A stretch of 64,000 bases of DNA, from positions 372,001-436,000 of the forward strand of contig NZ_JAMTCN010000002.1 of assembly GCF_024171865.1 (NCBI RefSeq), given 5' to 3'. The notes beneath the pieces are model-generated. The model saw nothing but the letters and a program-made list of their open reading frames with translations. It was not told where the DNA came from and searched no databases. Shown here piece by piece: positions 51,987 through 62,043 of the stretch. The position numbers and the translations under genes were made by a program. The stretch is from Prauserella aidingensis (GTDB lineage: Bacteria > Actinomycetota > Actinomycetes > Mycobacteriales > Pseudonocardiaceae). How positions within the stretch are numbered: the stretch's first letter is position 1; each line of letters begins with the position of its first letter.

Positions 51987-52177
51987 ACCTTGTCGCAACG
52001 GGTCGCTGTGGGTAACGCCACGGCTGCGAAAAGGCCCTTATCTGGACTAGCGTAAGGGAGCATTCGTACCCCAGCGGGGCGGTGCGACGAGGCTGAAGGG
52101 CCTGTCGCGTACACGCGGTGACCAGCAGAACATGCGGTCGCCACCGGCCGGCCCGTGTGACCGTGAGAGGCATGTGC

Positions 52178-53491
<1,314 letters not shown>

Positions 53492-53520
53492 GTACGACAG
53501 CGCTGACTCGCGGTTCGCAC

Positions 53521-53560
53521 ACGAGGGCCGCCGCCGGTGAACCCGGACGGCGGCCCTCGT
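53521..53560 (+). terminator. Terminator of citrate synthase
   Basis: ACGAGGGCCGCCG pairs perfectly with CGGCGGCCCTCGT around a 14-base loop, followed by TTGTGT, 30 bases past the stop codon. Confidence 0.85.
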
Positions 53561-53583
53561 TGTGTCCGATGTCCCTTCCCGCG

Positions 53584-53656
53584 CGCCCCCAAGGGCACTT
53601 TGGTTGCATTCAGTGCGACGTTCCTTCCCCTCGCGGGCACGGCTGCCCTTGGGGGC
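53584..53656. repeat. Interspersed palindromic repeat, copy 7 (split, type A/B plus orphan A half)
   Basis: The left arm is type A (CCCCCAAGGGCACTTTGG), centre ATTCAGT, right arm GCGACGTTCCTTCCCCTCGC is type B. It is followed by a small GGGCA/TGCCC hairpin and then a leftover TGCCCTTGGGGGC, as if a type A right arm had been displaced by a type B arm. Confidence 0.75.
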
Positions 53657-53669
53657 ACGCGGGGCACGG

Positions 53670-55214
53670 TCAGGTGAGGGTGCGGAGGCCTTCGGTGGTG
53701 CGGGCGACCAGCTCGGCGACGCGGGGGCGGGCGGCCTCGGCCTCGGCGGGTACCAGGCCGAGGCGGGTGCGCCGATGCAGCACGTCGTCGGCGTCGAGTG
53801 CGCCCTCGTGCCGCGCGGCCCACACGACTTCGGCGGCAGTGACGTCGGTGCCGTCGAAGACCGGCTCGGCGAGTTCCGGGTCGACCTCGCCGAGCGCGGC
53901 GACGCGCGGCGCTTCGGTGCCGTACTTGGCGATCAGCCGTGCCGGTGCGTCCACAGCGGACAACTGCTCGCGGCTCGCCGCCCCGAACAGCGGCAGTCTG
54001 CTCGTCCTCGACCGTCGCGCGGACAGACCCGTCGCCCGCACCGCCGCGTCGACGGCGTCCTCGGCCATCCTGCGGTAGGTGGTCAGCTTGCCGCCCACCA
54101 CGGTGAGCACGCCGGTGTCCGGATCGGTGAGCACGGCGTGGTTGCGGGACAGATCGGCGGTGGCGCCGCCGGACTCCAGCAACGGCCGCAGTCCCGCGAA
54201 AGCTCCCAGTACGTCGGCGCGCGTGAGGTCGCGTTCGAGCACCGACGACGCGACGTCGAGCAGGAAATCCACATCGGACTGCGGCGCGGTCGGGACGTCC
54301 TCGGGCTCACCGTCGAGCGGTTCGTCGGTCAGGCCCAGGTACACGCGCCCGCCGGGTTGCGGGAGCAGGAACACGAAGCGGTTCAGCTCGCCGGGAACCG
54401 GCACCATCACGGATGCCTCGCCCAGCCCGGTCCGTTCGGCGTCGAGCACCAGGTGGGTGCCCCGCGACGGGCGCAGCCGCACCGACGGCGCCAGTGAACC
54501 GGCCCAGACACCCGTGGCGTTGACGACCTGCTTCGCCTGCAGTTCCACAGTGGACCCGGTGAGCCGGTCGCGGACGACCGCGCGGTCGGCCTGCAGCTCC
54601 GTCGCGGAGATGCGGGTGAGGATGCGCGCGCCGTGGCCGGCCGCGGTGCGGGCGATCGCGACGACGAGACGCGCGTCGTCGGTGAGGGCCCCGTCGAACG
54701 ACAGCAGCCCGCCCCGGAGGCCGGCGCTCCGGAGGCCTGGGGCGAGCGCGAGCGCCTCGGCCGACGGCACGGTTCGCGGCCGGGGCAGCAGGGACGACGG
54801 CGTGCGGGCGGCGCGGCGCAGCGCGTCGCCGGCGTGCAGTCCGGCCCGGGTGAGCAGGTGTCCGGTCGTCGCGCCGTAGTCGGGGAACACCTGCGCCATC
54901 GGCCGGGTCAGGTGTGGCGCGGTGCGGGTCATCAGTACGTCGCGTTCGACCGCGCTCTCGTGGGCGAGGCCGAACTCACCGTGGGCCAGGTAGCGCAACC
55001 CGCCGTGCACGAGCTTGCTCGACCAGCGCGAGGTGCCGAACGCCAGGTCGTCGGCCTCCACGAGTGCGACCGACAGGCCGCGCGACGCCGCGTCGAGTGC
55101 GCAGCCCACACCGGTCACGCCGCCGCCGACGACGAGGATGTCCACCCGCCCGCCGGAGGCGAGTTCGTCGAGTTCCCGCGCGCGGCGGCGGGCTGTCAGC
55201 GAGGCCGTGATCAT
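53670..55214 (-). CDS. glpD: Glycerol-3-phosphate dehydrogenase, FAD-dependent
   Basis: A 514-residue flavoprotein oxidising glycerol-3-phosphate to dihydroxyacetone phosphate and passing electrons to quinone. The dinucleotide motif DILVVGGGVTGVGCALDAAS, the family signature SSKLVHGGLRYLAHGEFGL, the ATGVWAGSLAP and VYLGLTDEPLDG segments, and the C-terminal helical domain are in order. Its ATG overlaps the stop of the TetR gene (ATGA), so both form one operon, and the TetR probably responds to glycerol-phosphate or lipid signals. The gene ends next to a palindromic repeat. Confidence 0.94.
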   Translation of the reverse strand: MITASLTARRRARELDELASGGRVDILVVGGGVTGVGCALDAASRGLSVALVEADDLAFGTSRWSSKLVHGGLRYLAHGEFGLAHESAVERDVLMTRTAPHLTRPMAQVFPDYGATTGHLLTRAGLHAGDALRRAARTPSSLLPRPRTVPSAEALALAPGLRSAGLRGGLLSFDGALTDDARLVVAIARTAAGHGARILTRISATELQADRAVVRDRLTGSTVELQAKQVVNATGVWAGSLAPSVRLRPSRGTHLVLDAERTGLGEASVMVPVPGELNRFVFLLPQPGGRVYLGLTDEPLDGEPEDVPTAPQSDVDFLLDVASSVLERDLTRADVLGAFAGLRPLLESGGATADLSRNHAVLTDPDTGVLTVVGGKLTTYRRMAEDAVDAAVRATGLSARRSRTSRLPLFGAASREQLSAVDAPARLIAKYGTEAPRVAALGEVDPELAEPVFDGTDVTAAEVVWAARHEGALDADDVLHRRTRLGLVPAEAEAARPRVAELVARTTEGLRTLT

Positions 55215-55819
55215 GGTGTGAGGGCTCCTTCGAGCAGGTGGGCGAGTTCGGTGAGCAGGGCGTCGGGCGGCACGCCGTCGTCGCCGGCGGTCGCGGGGCG
55301 GCGGGACAGCACGAACGACTGCAGCAGCAGCAACAGGGCACGGGACTGGGCGGCCGTGTCGCCGGGCCGCACCGAGCCGTCGGCGTGGCCCTCGGCGACG
55401 AACGCGCGCAGGCCCTCCTCGGCGAGGCGCTGCGTCGCGCCGAGGCGTTCGGTGACGTACGGCAGGAGCAGTTCGGCGTCCAGGTCCAGCACGGTGCGCA
55501 GCAGTGGATCGGTGCCGAGTCTCCCGACGCTCGCGACGGCGTGGTCGACGAGACGCGACCGCGCGGTGCCGCCTCCGGGAATCTCGTCGGCGACGCCGTG
55601 CAGCAGCGCGGTGAATTCCCTGGTCATGAGCGCTGCGAGGATGCTGCCGACGTCGGGGTGACGCCGGTAGACCGTCATCCGCGACACGCCCGCGGCCTGG
55701 GCGATGCCGGTGAGCGTGGTGCGCCGGACACCGTCGGCGAGGACGCATTCCTTCGCGGCGTCGAGCAGCGCGTCGTCGGAGACACGGCCACCGCCGCGGG
55801 TGTGACATTCCGGCTTCAT
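55211..55819 (-). CDS. TetR-family regulator upstream of glpD
   Basis: A 202-residue repressor with the HTH TLTGIAQAAGVSRMTVYRRH at about residues 36-56 and a ligand domain ending LLTELAHLLEGALTP. It is translationally coupled to glpD. The ATG at 55819 lies inside an inverted repeat (55800-55828) shared with the divergent FAD-oxidase gene. TAGAGT 6 bases upstream indicates a leaderless mRNA. It probably controls both directions. Confidence 0.9.
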   Translation of the reverse strand: MKPECHTRGGGRVSDDALLDAAKECVLADGVRRTTLTGIAQAAGVSRMTVYRRHPDVGSILAALMTREFTALLHGVADEIPGGGTARSRLVDHAVASVGRLGTDPLLRTVLDLDAELLLPYVTERLGATQRLAEEGLRAFVAEGHADGSVRPGDTAAQSRALLLLLQSFVLSRRPATAGDDGVPPDALLTELAHLLEGALTP

Positions 55820-55828
55820 GTGTCACAC
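55800..55828. promoter_or_regulatory. Operator between tetR-glpD and the alkyl-DHAP synthase-like gene
   Basis: GTGTGACA (55800-55807) and TGTCACAC (55821-55828) form perfect 8-bp arms around a 13-base centre. The site covers the TetR start codon and lies 8 bases before the divergent GTG start at 55836, so one bound dimer could block both transcripts. Confidence 0.7.
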
Positions 55829-55835
55829 TCTAGTC

Positions 55836-57455
55836 GTGACCGACAGCATTGACCACCGCCTGCGCGGTGCCTGGACGCCCGACGGTGCCGACGCCGCCCA
55901 CCTCACGGCCAAGGAGCTCCGCTGGTTGCGGAGCCGCATCGGCGACACCACGCCCAACGACCCGGTGGCGCCCGACTCCGCCATCGCGACGCCCGCGTCG
56001 CAGCTCCCGGAGAAGGCGCGGTCGGCGCTCACCGGCATCGTCGGAGCGGGCAACGTCCTCGAGGAGCCCCGCGAGCGGCTGGAACGCAGCGGCGGGCTGT
56101 CGTACCTGGACCTGCTCCGGCGCAGGCATCCCACCTCGGGCATCCCGACGCCCGACGCCGTCGTGCTGCCGGGGAGTCCGCTACAGGTGCAGCAGGTGCT
56201 CGACGTGTGCGTCGAGAACGACGTCGGCGTCGTGCCGTTCGGTGGCGGCACGTCCGTCGTCGGCGGTGTCACCGCGTTCAAGGGCGACAAGCAGGCCGTG
56301 ATCGTGCTGGACCTCGAGCGGCTGAACCGCCTCGTGTCGGTCGACCCGATCTCACGCACCGCCGTGCTCCAGGCCGGTGTGCGGGCGCCGGACGCCGAGC
56401 GGATGCTGTCCGCGCACGGATTCACCCTCGGTCACGTCCCGCAGTCGTTCGAACGCGCCACCATCGGCGGGTTCGCGGCCACGCGTTCGGCCGGGCAGGC
56501 CTCGTCGGGCTACGGGCGTTTCGAGGACATGGTCACCGGGGTGCGGCTCGCGACACCGCGCGGTGAGTGGGAACTCGGTGTGGCGCCCGCCTCGGCCGCG
56601 GGCCCCGATCTGCGGCAGCTCGCGATCGGCAGCGAGGGCACGCTCGGCGTCATCACCGAGGTCGCGGTCCGCGTGCGGCCGCTGCCCGAGAACGAGCACT
56701 TCGAGGCGTTCGCCGTCGACGGCTGGGAACGCGGCAGCGGGCTCGTGCGGCAGTTGGCGCAACAGGGGCTGCTGGCCGACATCACCCGCCTGTCCGATGT
56801 GGACGAGACGCAGGTGCAGTTGCAGCTGGCGGGCACGTGGAAGACGAGCGTGCTGCGCCGCTACCTGGGCGCCCGCGGAGTCGACGAGCCGTGCCTGCTG
56901 GTGCTGAGCTGGCACGGCGACTCGGCGGACCGCCGCAAGAGTGCGATGCGCCTGCTGCGCTCCGGTGGCGCGATATGGCTCACGTCGGCGCCCTCGCGGG
57001 CGTGGCTGAGGGGACGGTTCGGCGGGCCGCGGCAGCGGGACGCACTGCTCGACGCGGGCGTGTGCGTGGAAACGCTCGAAACCGCGACGCACTGGTCCAA
57101 GCTCGGCACGCTCTACGACCGGGTCCGCACCGCGCTGCGCAGGGAGCTCGGCCACCCGCTGATCATGTGTCACGTGTCGCACGCGTACGAAACGGGCGCG
57201 TCGCTCTACTTCACGGTGCTGACGCCGCGCGATCCGCAGGACCCGATCGGTCAGTGGGAACGGGCGAAGGCCGCGGCCTGCGAGGCGATCTCCGCCGACC
57301 GGGTGGGGACGATCTCGCACCACCACGCCGTCGGCATGGACCACGCGCCGTACCTGACGGCGGAGATCGGGCAGCTCGGCGACGACGTCCTCGCCGCCGC
57401 GAAACGGGCCGTCGACCCGACCGGGATCCTCAACCCCGGCAAGCTCATCGGCTGA
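55836..57455 (+). CDS. FAD-linked oxidase, alkyldihydroxyacetonephosphate synthase-like
   Basis: A 539-residue VAO/PCMH-fold flavoprotein. The FAD-binding segment VVPFGGGTSVVGGVTAF, the HVPQSFERATIGGFAATRSAG block, RFEDMVTGVRLATPRG and the C-terminal ISHHHAVGMDHAPYL (catalytic histidines) match the alkyl-DHAP synthase (AGPS) branch, which swaps an acyl for an alkyl chain on DHAP in ether lipid synthesis. Bacterial relatives often have other substrates, so the activity is provisional. GTG 55836 is preferred over an in-frame ATG at 55818 that lies inside the operator. Divergent from tetR-glpD. Confidence 0.88.
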   Translation: MTDSIDHRLRGAWTPDGADAAHLTAKELRWLRSRIGDTTPNDPVAPDSAIATPASQLPEKARSALTGIVGAGNVLEEPRERLERSGGLSYLDLLRRRHPTSGIPTPDAVVLPGSPLQVQQVLDVCVENDVGVVPFGGGTSVVGGVTAFKGDKQAVIVLDLERLNRLVSVDPISRTAVLQAGVRAPDAERMLSAHGFTLGHVPQSFERATIGGFAATRSAGQASSGYGRFEDMVTGVRLATPRGEWELGVAPASAAGPDLRQLAIGSEGTLGVITEVAVRVRPLPENEHFEAFAVDGWERGSGLVRQLAQQGLLADITRLSDVDETQVQLQLAGTWKTSVLRRYLGARGVDEPCLLVLSWHGDSADRRKSAMRLLRSGGAIWLTSAPSRAWLRGRFGGPRQRDALLDAGVCVETLETATHWSKLGTLYDRVRTALRRELGHPLIMCHVSHAYETGASLYFTVLTPRDPQDPIGQWERAKAAACEAISADRVGTISHHHAVGMDHAPYLTAEIGQLGDDVLAAAKRAVDPTGILNPGKLIG

Positions 57456-57981
57456 CGGGCGCACCCTCCGGGACGACGGTCACGTCGAGTCCGTGCGTGC
57501 CGGCCGCCTCGCCGGTCAACCGGGCGGCGCCGTACTGGTCGAGGTCGGCCGTACGCACGGGGTCGCCGTGGACCAGCAGCGGCATGTTGCCGCCGTCGAG
57601 GCCGACGTAGGCGTACACCTCGTCCAGCGCGGACCCGTCCTCGAGCGTGATCCGTCCACTGTGGAGACGCGCCAGCTCGTAGGCCTTGCCCCGAGCCTCG
57701 CAGACGTCGAGCGCGTCGACCTGCTCCGGCGTCGCGAACCACACGGCGTGCCACTCCGTGACACCCGGTGCCGACGCGAGCGTCGCAGGCCGCTGGTCGT
57801 CCCTCGGGCGCAGCGCCGCCGCCCACACGGCCGCCAGGTCGCGGCATTCCGCGCGGGCGGCGATCACCGGTCCGGACAGGCCCAGCGTCTCCCGCAGCCA
57901 CGTGATCTTCGAGGGGCACACGTTCGAGCCGTACGCCAGCACCGGGATGCGCTCCGGGTCCGCACGCGCCGCTGCGAGCAC
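57445..57981 (-). CDS. Gamma-glutamylcyclotransferase-like protein
   Basis: At least 178 residues with the GGCT/AIG2-type YGSN motif (PVLAYGSNVCPSKITWL) near the start, then EWHAVWFATPEQVDALDVCE and YAYVGLDGGNMPLLVHGD. Such proteins act on gamma-glutamyl amines or related compounds. The only standard start is GTG 57981, but the frame is open for 42 more codons upstream and encodes the plausible stretch IFHDDDYPEDPYPGARPSRS, so the true protein may begin at a non-canonical codon near 58101. Its 3' end overlaps the convergent FAD-oxidase gene by 11 bases. Confidence 0.72.
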   Translation of the reverse strand: MLAAARADPERIPVLAYGSNVCPSKITWLRETLGLSGPVIAARAECRDLAAVWAAALRPRDDQRPATLASAPGVTEWHAVWFATPEQVDALDVCEARGKAYELARLHSGRITLEDGSALDEVYAYVGLDGGNMPLLVHGDPVRTADLDQYGAARLTGEAAGTHGLDVTVVPEGAPVSR

Positions 57982-58107
57982 CTCGGCCGACAGTACGTAC
58001 CCCGCGCCCTCGTGGTGGACGTACGACCGCGACGGCCGGGCACCCGGATACGGGTCCTCCGGGTAGTCGTCGTCGTGGAAGATCGGTTCTCCGGAAAACA
58101 GGATCGC

Positions 58108-59379
58108 TCAGCCCTCGATGATGTACGCGACGCCGCCGCTGCCGCTCGCGACCTCGCCGTCGGCGTCGTAGCGCTTGGTGCGCTGCCAGATCGTTTCGAA
58201 CTGCTCCCGATCGTAGACCCGGCGCACCTCGTCGTTGGACGCCGAGGCGGGGTCGTTCGCGATCACGTCGCCGTCGTCGGTGAACCCGATGACCACCATG
58301 AGGTGTCCCGCCGTGCCGTAGCCCGCACCGTCGAGTTCGGACTCGAGGAACGACTGCGACGTGATCACCGGGATACCACGGGCGATGTAGCCCTCCAGTT
58401 CGGCGAGCGAATGCAGCCGCGTGATGTGGCCGTTCAGCCCGTACTGGGAGGCGTAGGCGGTGTTGAACGGCCAGTTGCCGGTGCCCTCGTACGCGTAGTC
58501 GTACGTGTGGCGCGCAGCGTGCGCGACGCTCTTGTCCGGGTAGTCGGCGGGCAACCACGACAACTGCTGGTCGGTCGGCTTCGCGCCCCAGTACTCGGCG
58601 ACCATCGTCGTCGACGTCGGACTGCACCACGCCTGGCCGCCACCGCCGTACTCGGGGTAATTGCCGCGGTGGACGTTCTGCGCGTACGTGGGCACGTCCA
58701 GCTCGATGCCCGCGGCCTCGCCGGGCTCCGTCAACTGCGGCTCGAACCGGTCCGGCACGTCGGAGGTCATGGCGCCGGCCTGCGTGACGACCGGCGAGGC
58801 GCCGGAGCCCTCGGCGCGGTACAGGGTGACGCGCAGCCGGTAGCCGCGGAAGGCCACGCCGTCGGCCGCCGACAGCGTGTCCGTGTAGACGGCGGCGTGC
58901 TCGTCGGACTGCCCGGTGACGCTGGTGCGTTCGATGTCGCCGTCCCCGTAGGCCCACTTGCCGAGCGTGTACCAGGACGTCTCGGCGCCGCTCGCGGTAC
59001 GTGCCTGTGCCTGCACCTTCAGCCACGTGCCCTGTGGCGTCCGTGCGTTCCAGGACGCGATCAGCTCCGTGGCGTCGAATCCCGGTTCGTGCAGCGGCGA
59101 CGTCCAGGTGCCGTACTCGTAGCCGTTCTCGGTGCCCGCGGGCTCGCTGATGCGCAGGCCCTCGGCGCCGGGGCGGACACCGTCGCGTTCACCCGCGGCG
59201 AAGTCGCGGGCGCGGTTCCAGCGGTGGAAGTCGATGGCTTCGTCCTCGGAGGAAGGGGTCGTGGCCTGGGCCTGCGCACCGCCGAGCGGCAGGACGGGTG
59301 CCGATGCGGTGGCCGTGGGCTGCAGGATCACCGACGCGGTGAGAGCCGCCGTCAGCACCGTGGAAAGTCGTCCGCGCAT
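58108..59379 (-). CDS. Secreted C39-like cysteine peptidase
   Basis: A 423-residue exported protein. An N-terminal signal peptide (MRGRLSTVLTAALTASVILQ, cleavage near TATASA) precedes a ~190-residue beta-rich domain (YGTWTSPLHEPGFDATELI) and a papain-like C39 domain from about 230: the Cys in GGGGQAWCSPTSTTMVAEYW, the His in TAGHLMVVIGFTDD and the Asp in NDPAS. Extracellular bacteria-type peptidase C39-like proteins cleave peptides or act as processing proteases; target unknown. ATG 59379. The GGCT-like frame starts directly at its stop codon. Confidence 0.92.
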   Translation of the reverse strand: MRGRLSTVLTAALTASVILQPTATASAPVLPLGGAQAQATTPSSEDEAIDFHRWNRARDFAAGERDGVRPGAEGLRISEPAGTENGYEYGTWTSPLHEPGFDATELIASWNARTPQGTWLKVQAQARTASGAETSWYTLGKWAYGDGDIERTSVTGQSDEHAAVYTDTLSAADGVAFRGYRLRVTLYRAEGSGASPVVTQAGAMTSDVPDRFEPQLTEPGEAAGIELDVPTYAQNVHRGNYPEYGGGGQAWCSPTSTTMVAEYWGAKPTDQQLSWLPADYPDKSVAHAARHTYDYAYEGTGNWPFNTAYASQYGLNGHITRLHSLAELEGYIARGIPVITSQSFLESELDGAGYGTAGHLMVVIGFTDDGDVIANDPASASNDEVRRVYDREQFETIWQRTKRYDADGEVASGSGGVAYIIEG

Positions 59380-59491
59380 GGCGCGTCATTGTTATCGCCG
59401 GACAGCGACGTGTAAACCGCGCCTGCGCCGTTCGGACCACGCCATGAGTCCCGCGTGTTCACCCTCCGTGCGCGCCCCGGCTCCCGAGGAT

Positions 59492-59544
59492 GCCCCCAAG
59501 GGCACCTTGGTGGCGCTCAATGCGACCAAGGTGCCCTTGGGGGC
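59492..59544. repeat. Interspersed palindromic repeat, copy 8 (type A/A, most regular)
   Basis: Perfect-looking arms beginning GCCCCCAAGGGCACCTTGG and ending in its complement, about 23 bp each, around the 7-base centre GCTCAAT. It lies between the same-strand fadD stop and the peptidase start. Confidence 0.92.
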
Positions 59545-59573
59545 GTGGTGGGGGCGGGCCGGGTGGGGGTCGC

Positions 59574-61196
59574 CTAGAAGTGGGTGATGTCGAGCTTGCC
59601 CTCGGCGTGGTCGGCGCGGATGCGCTTCTTGTCGAACTTGCCGACGCTCGTCTTCGGCACCTCGGGCACGAACGTCCAGTGCTCGGGCAGCTGCCACTTC
59701 GCCACCTTGCCGCCCAGGAATTCCCGCAGGTCGTCCGCGGTCACGGTGTGGCCCTCCTTGACGACGACGGCCACGAGCGGGCGCTCGTCCCACTTCTCGT
59801 CCGGCACGCCCACGACCGCGGCCTCGGCGACCGCCTCGTGCGCCATGACCTCGTTCTCCAGGTCCACGGACGAGATCCACTCGCCGCCCGACTTGATGAC
59901 GTCCTTCGACCGGTCGGTCAGCGTCAGGTAGCCGTTCGGGGTGATCTTGCCGACGTCGCCGGTGCGCAGCCAGCCGTCACGGAACTTCTCCGGGTCGGAG
60001 TTCTTGTGGTACGAGCCCGCGATCCACGGGCCCGCCACCTCGAGCTCGCCGACGCTCTCGCCGTCCCACGGCACCTCGTTGCCGTCGTCGTCGATGAGCC
60101 GGGCCTGCACCGAGGCGGGGAACCGGCCCTGCGTGTAGCGGTAGCGCCACGCCTCGTCGCCGGACGTCCCGCGCGGCGGTCGGGCGACACTGCCCAGCGG
60201 CGACGTCTCGGTCATGCCCCAGGCGTGCAGCACCGGCACGCCGTAGCGCTCCTCGAACGCGTGCATCATCGACGGCGGCGCGGCCGAACCGCCCACGACG
60301 ACCTCGCGCAGGTGTGAGATGTCCTGGGGATTGGCGTCGAGGTGCTGGAGCAGGCCCTGCCAGATCGTCGGCACGGCCGCGGCCTGCGTCGGCTTCTCGA
60401 CCGCCATCATCTCGGCGATCGGCCCGGGCTGCAGGAACCGGTCGGGCATGACCATCGAGGCGCCGACCATGAACGCCGCGTACGGCACACCCCACGACAT
60501 CGCGTGGAACTGCGGCACGATGACCAGGCTCGTGTCGGTGTCGGACATCCGCATGCTGTCGGACATGCACACCTGCATCGAGTGCAACCAGATCGAGCGG
60601 TGCGAGTAGGCCACGCCCTTGGGCTCACCCGTGGTGCCGGACGTGTAGCACATCGCGGCCGCCGAGCGCTCGTCGATCTCGGGCCAGTCGAACTCGGTGG
60701 GCTGGGCGGCGAGCAGCTGTTCGTAGTCGTGGACCTGCACGCCCTCGGGCGCCTCGACGGCCGCCGTGTCACCGCCCGAGACGACGACGTGACGCACCGT
60801 CTTCATCTGGGCGAGGGGCTTGTTCAGCAGCGGGACCAGCGTGCCGTCGACGATGATGACGTGGTCCTCGGCGTGGTCGGCGACGTACACCAGCTGCTCG
60901 GGGAACAGGCGGATGTTCAGGGTGTGCAGCACCGCGCCCATCGCGGGGATCGCCAGGTAGGCCTCGAGGTGCTCGGCGTTGTTCCACATGAACGTGCCGA
61001 CGCGCTGGTCGTCGGTCACGCCGAGGCCGCGGAGGGCGCCCGCCAGCTGTGCGGCACGGTTGCCCACCTCGGCGTAGCTCCGTCGGCGCGTATCCGATCC
61101 GGTCCACGTGACCACTTCGCTCGTGCCGTGCAACTTGCTGCCGTGTTTCAACAGGGTCGCGATCGAAAGGGGGGCGTCCTGCATCGTGCTCAACAT
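59574..61196 (-). CDS. Long-chain fatty-acyl-CoA ligase (FadD-type)
   Basis: A 540-residue acyl-adenylate-forming enzyme. The P-loop-like motif is [21 protein letters not shown]5 is [15 protein letters not shown]7 is [17 protein letters not shown]8 is [15 protein letters not shown], and the catalytic lysine is in [14 protein letters not shown]. Features such as [20 protein letters not shown] mark the medium/long-chain FadD group. GGGAG lies just before ATG 61196. The product is acyl-CoA for beta-oxidation or lipid synthesis; chain length is not predictable. Single gene. Confidence 0.96.
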   Translation of the reverse strand: MLSTMQDAPLSIATLLKHGSKLHGTSEVVTWTGSDTRRRSYAEVGNRAAQLAGALRGLGVTDDQRVGTFMWNNAEHLEAYLAIPAMGAVLHTLNIRLFPEQLVYVADHAEDHVIIVDGTLVPLLNKPLAQMKTVRHVVVSGGDTAAVEAPEGVQVHDYEQLLAAQPTEFDWPEIDERSAAAMCYTSGTTGEPKGVAYSHRSIWLHSMQVCMSDSMRMSDTDTSLVIVPQFHAMSWGVPYAAFMVGASMVMPDRFLQPGPIAEMMAVEKPTQAAAVPTIWQGLLQHLDANPQDISHLREVVVGGSAAPPSMMHAFEERYGVPVLHAWGMTETSPLGSVARPPRGTSGDEAWRYRYTQGRFPASVQARLIDDDGNEVPWDGESVGELEVAGPWIAGSYHKNSDPEKFRDGWLRTGDVGKITPNGYLTLTDRSKDVIKSGGEWISSVDLENEVMAHEAVAEAAVVGVPDEKWDERPLVAVVVKEGHTVTADDLREFLGGKVAKWQLPEHWTFVPEVPKTSVGKFDKKRIRADHAEGKLDITHF

Positions 61197-61199
61197 TGA

Positions 61200-61496
61200 G
61201 GCTCCCGTGGTTCTTGCGGTGAACTCGGATTCAGCGCGAGCCTATCCGTAAGCTGCGAGGTGCAGCAGGTGCTGCGCATAACAGTTGCGAGTAGCGCCTC
61301 GACCACGGCCGGGACGTTTCGGCCCGCATGCCTCGGACGGGGCATCATCGCGTGTCGATTTCGCAGAACAAGGGGTCTTGGCGTTTACTGGGCCCGTGGT
61401 AAGAGACGGCCTGGCCAGCGCTTGCTCGGGCAAGCACCTGGGGATCCGGGTTGTCGCCGCTGCACAAGCGGCACCCGAGAAGAAAGGAAAGGTACG
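61200..61496. other. Upstream region of the mIHF gene
   Basis: About 300 bases with no gene. A small hairpin GCTTGC/GCAAGC (61423-61438) and the Shine-Dalgarno-rich GAAAGGAAAGG just before the mIHF start are the only clear elements. It probably holds the promoter and a leader for the mIHF gene. Confidence 0.5.
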
Positions 61497-61808
61497 TTGG
61501 CTCTGCCTACGTTGACTCCGGAACAGCGGCAGGAAGCCCTGGCCAAAGCGGCCGAGGCTCGCAAGGCGCGCTCGGAGCTGCTTGCGTCGATCAAGGACGG
61601 TTCGGAGAGCATCGAGAAGGTGCTGAACCGCGCCAAGGACGACAAGACGGTTGGGAAGACCAAGGTCACCCAGCTGCTGAAGGCTGTTCCCGGGCTCGGC
61701 GCCGTGAAGGTCGCCGCGCTCCTGGAGCAGGCGGGCATCGACCCTGACCGCCGGGCCGCAGGCCTCGGCGACCGTCAGCGCGAAGCTCTCATCAGCGCTC
61801 TCAAGTGA
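61497..61808 (+). CDS. Actinobacterial integration host factor (mIHF)
   Basis: A 103-residue nucleoid protein of the mIHF/sIHF type. MALPTLTPEQRQEALAKAAE is the family start, with a helical N-terminus and the DNA-binding helix-two-turn-helix VTQLLKAVPGLGAVKVAALL, followed by DPDRRAAGLGDRQREALI. It binds and bends DNA and aids condensation and phage/plasmid recombination. The start is TTG 61497, supported by GAAAGGAAAGG; no better start exists. In most actinobacteria the gene is next to gmk, but here it lies between fadD and isochorismate synthase, so it may be an additional copy. Confidence 0.9.
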   Translation: MALPTLTPEQRQEALAKAAEARKARSELLASIKDGSESIEKVLNRAKDDKTVGKTKVTQLLKAVPGLGAVKVAALLEQAGIDPDRRAAGLGDRQREALISALK

Positions 61809-61816
61809 CGCCGCGC

Positions 61817-61857
61817 GTCCGTGGGTGGCCCGCCGTGACGGTGTGCCACCCACGGAC
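61817..61857 (+). terminator. Terminator of the mIHF gene
   Basis: GTCCGTGGGTGGC (61817-61829) pairs with GCCACCCACGGAC (61845-61857), a perfect 13-bp stem 8 bases after the stop, followed by a short T-rich stretch. Confidence 0.85.
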
Positions 61858-62043
61858 CGTCGCGCATTTTCCGGTCTGAATTTTCCGAACCGGTTCGTTT
61901 CCGGTTCGCGTATTCGTCGACGGTGTTTTCCATCTCGACGCTGAGGCCGCCGGTTCGAGGCCACCGGTTCGAGGCGGCCGAATGTCCCTTTCGCGTGCCC
62001 GGGGGTTCGCCTGCGTCGGGGTTAGCCTGCGTCGGCGAGGACG

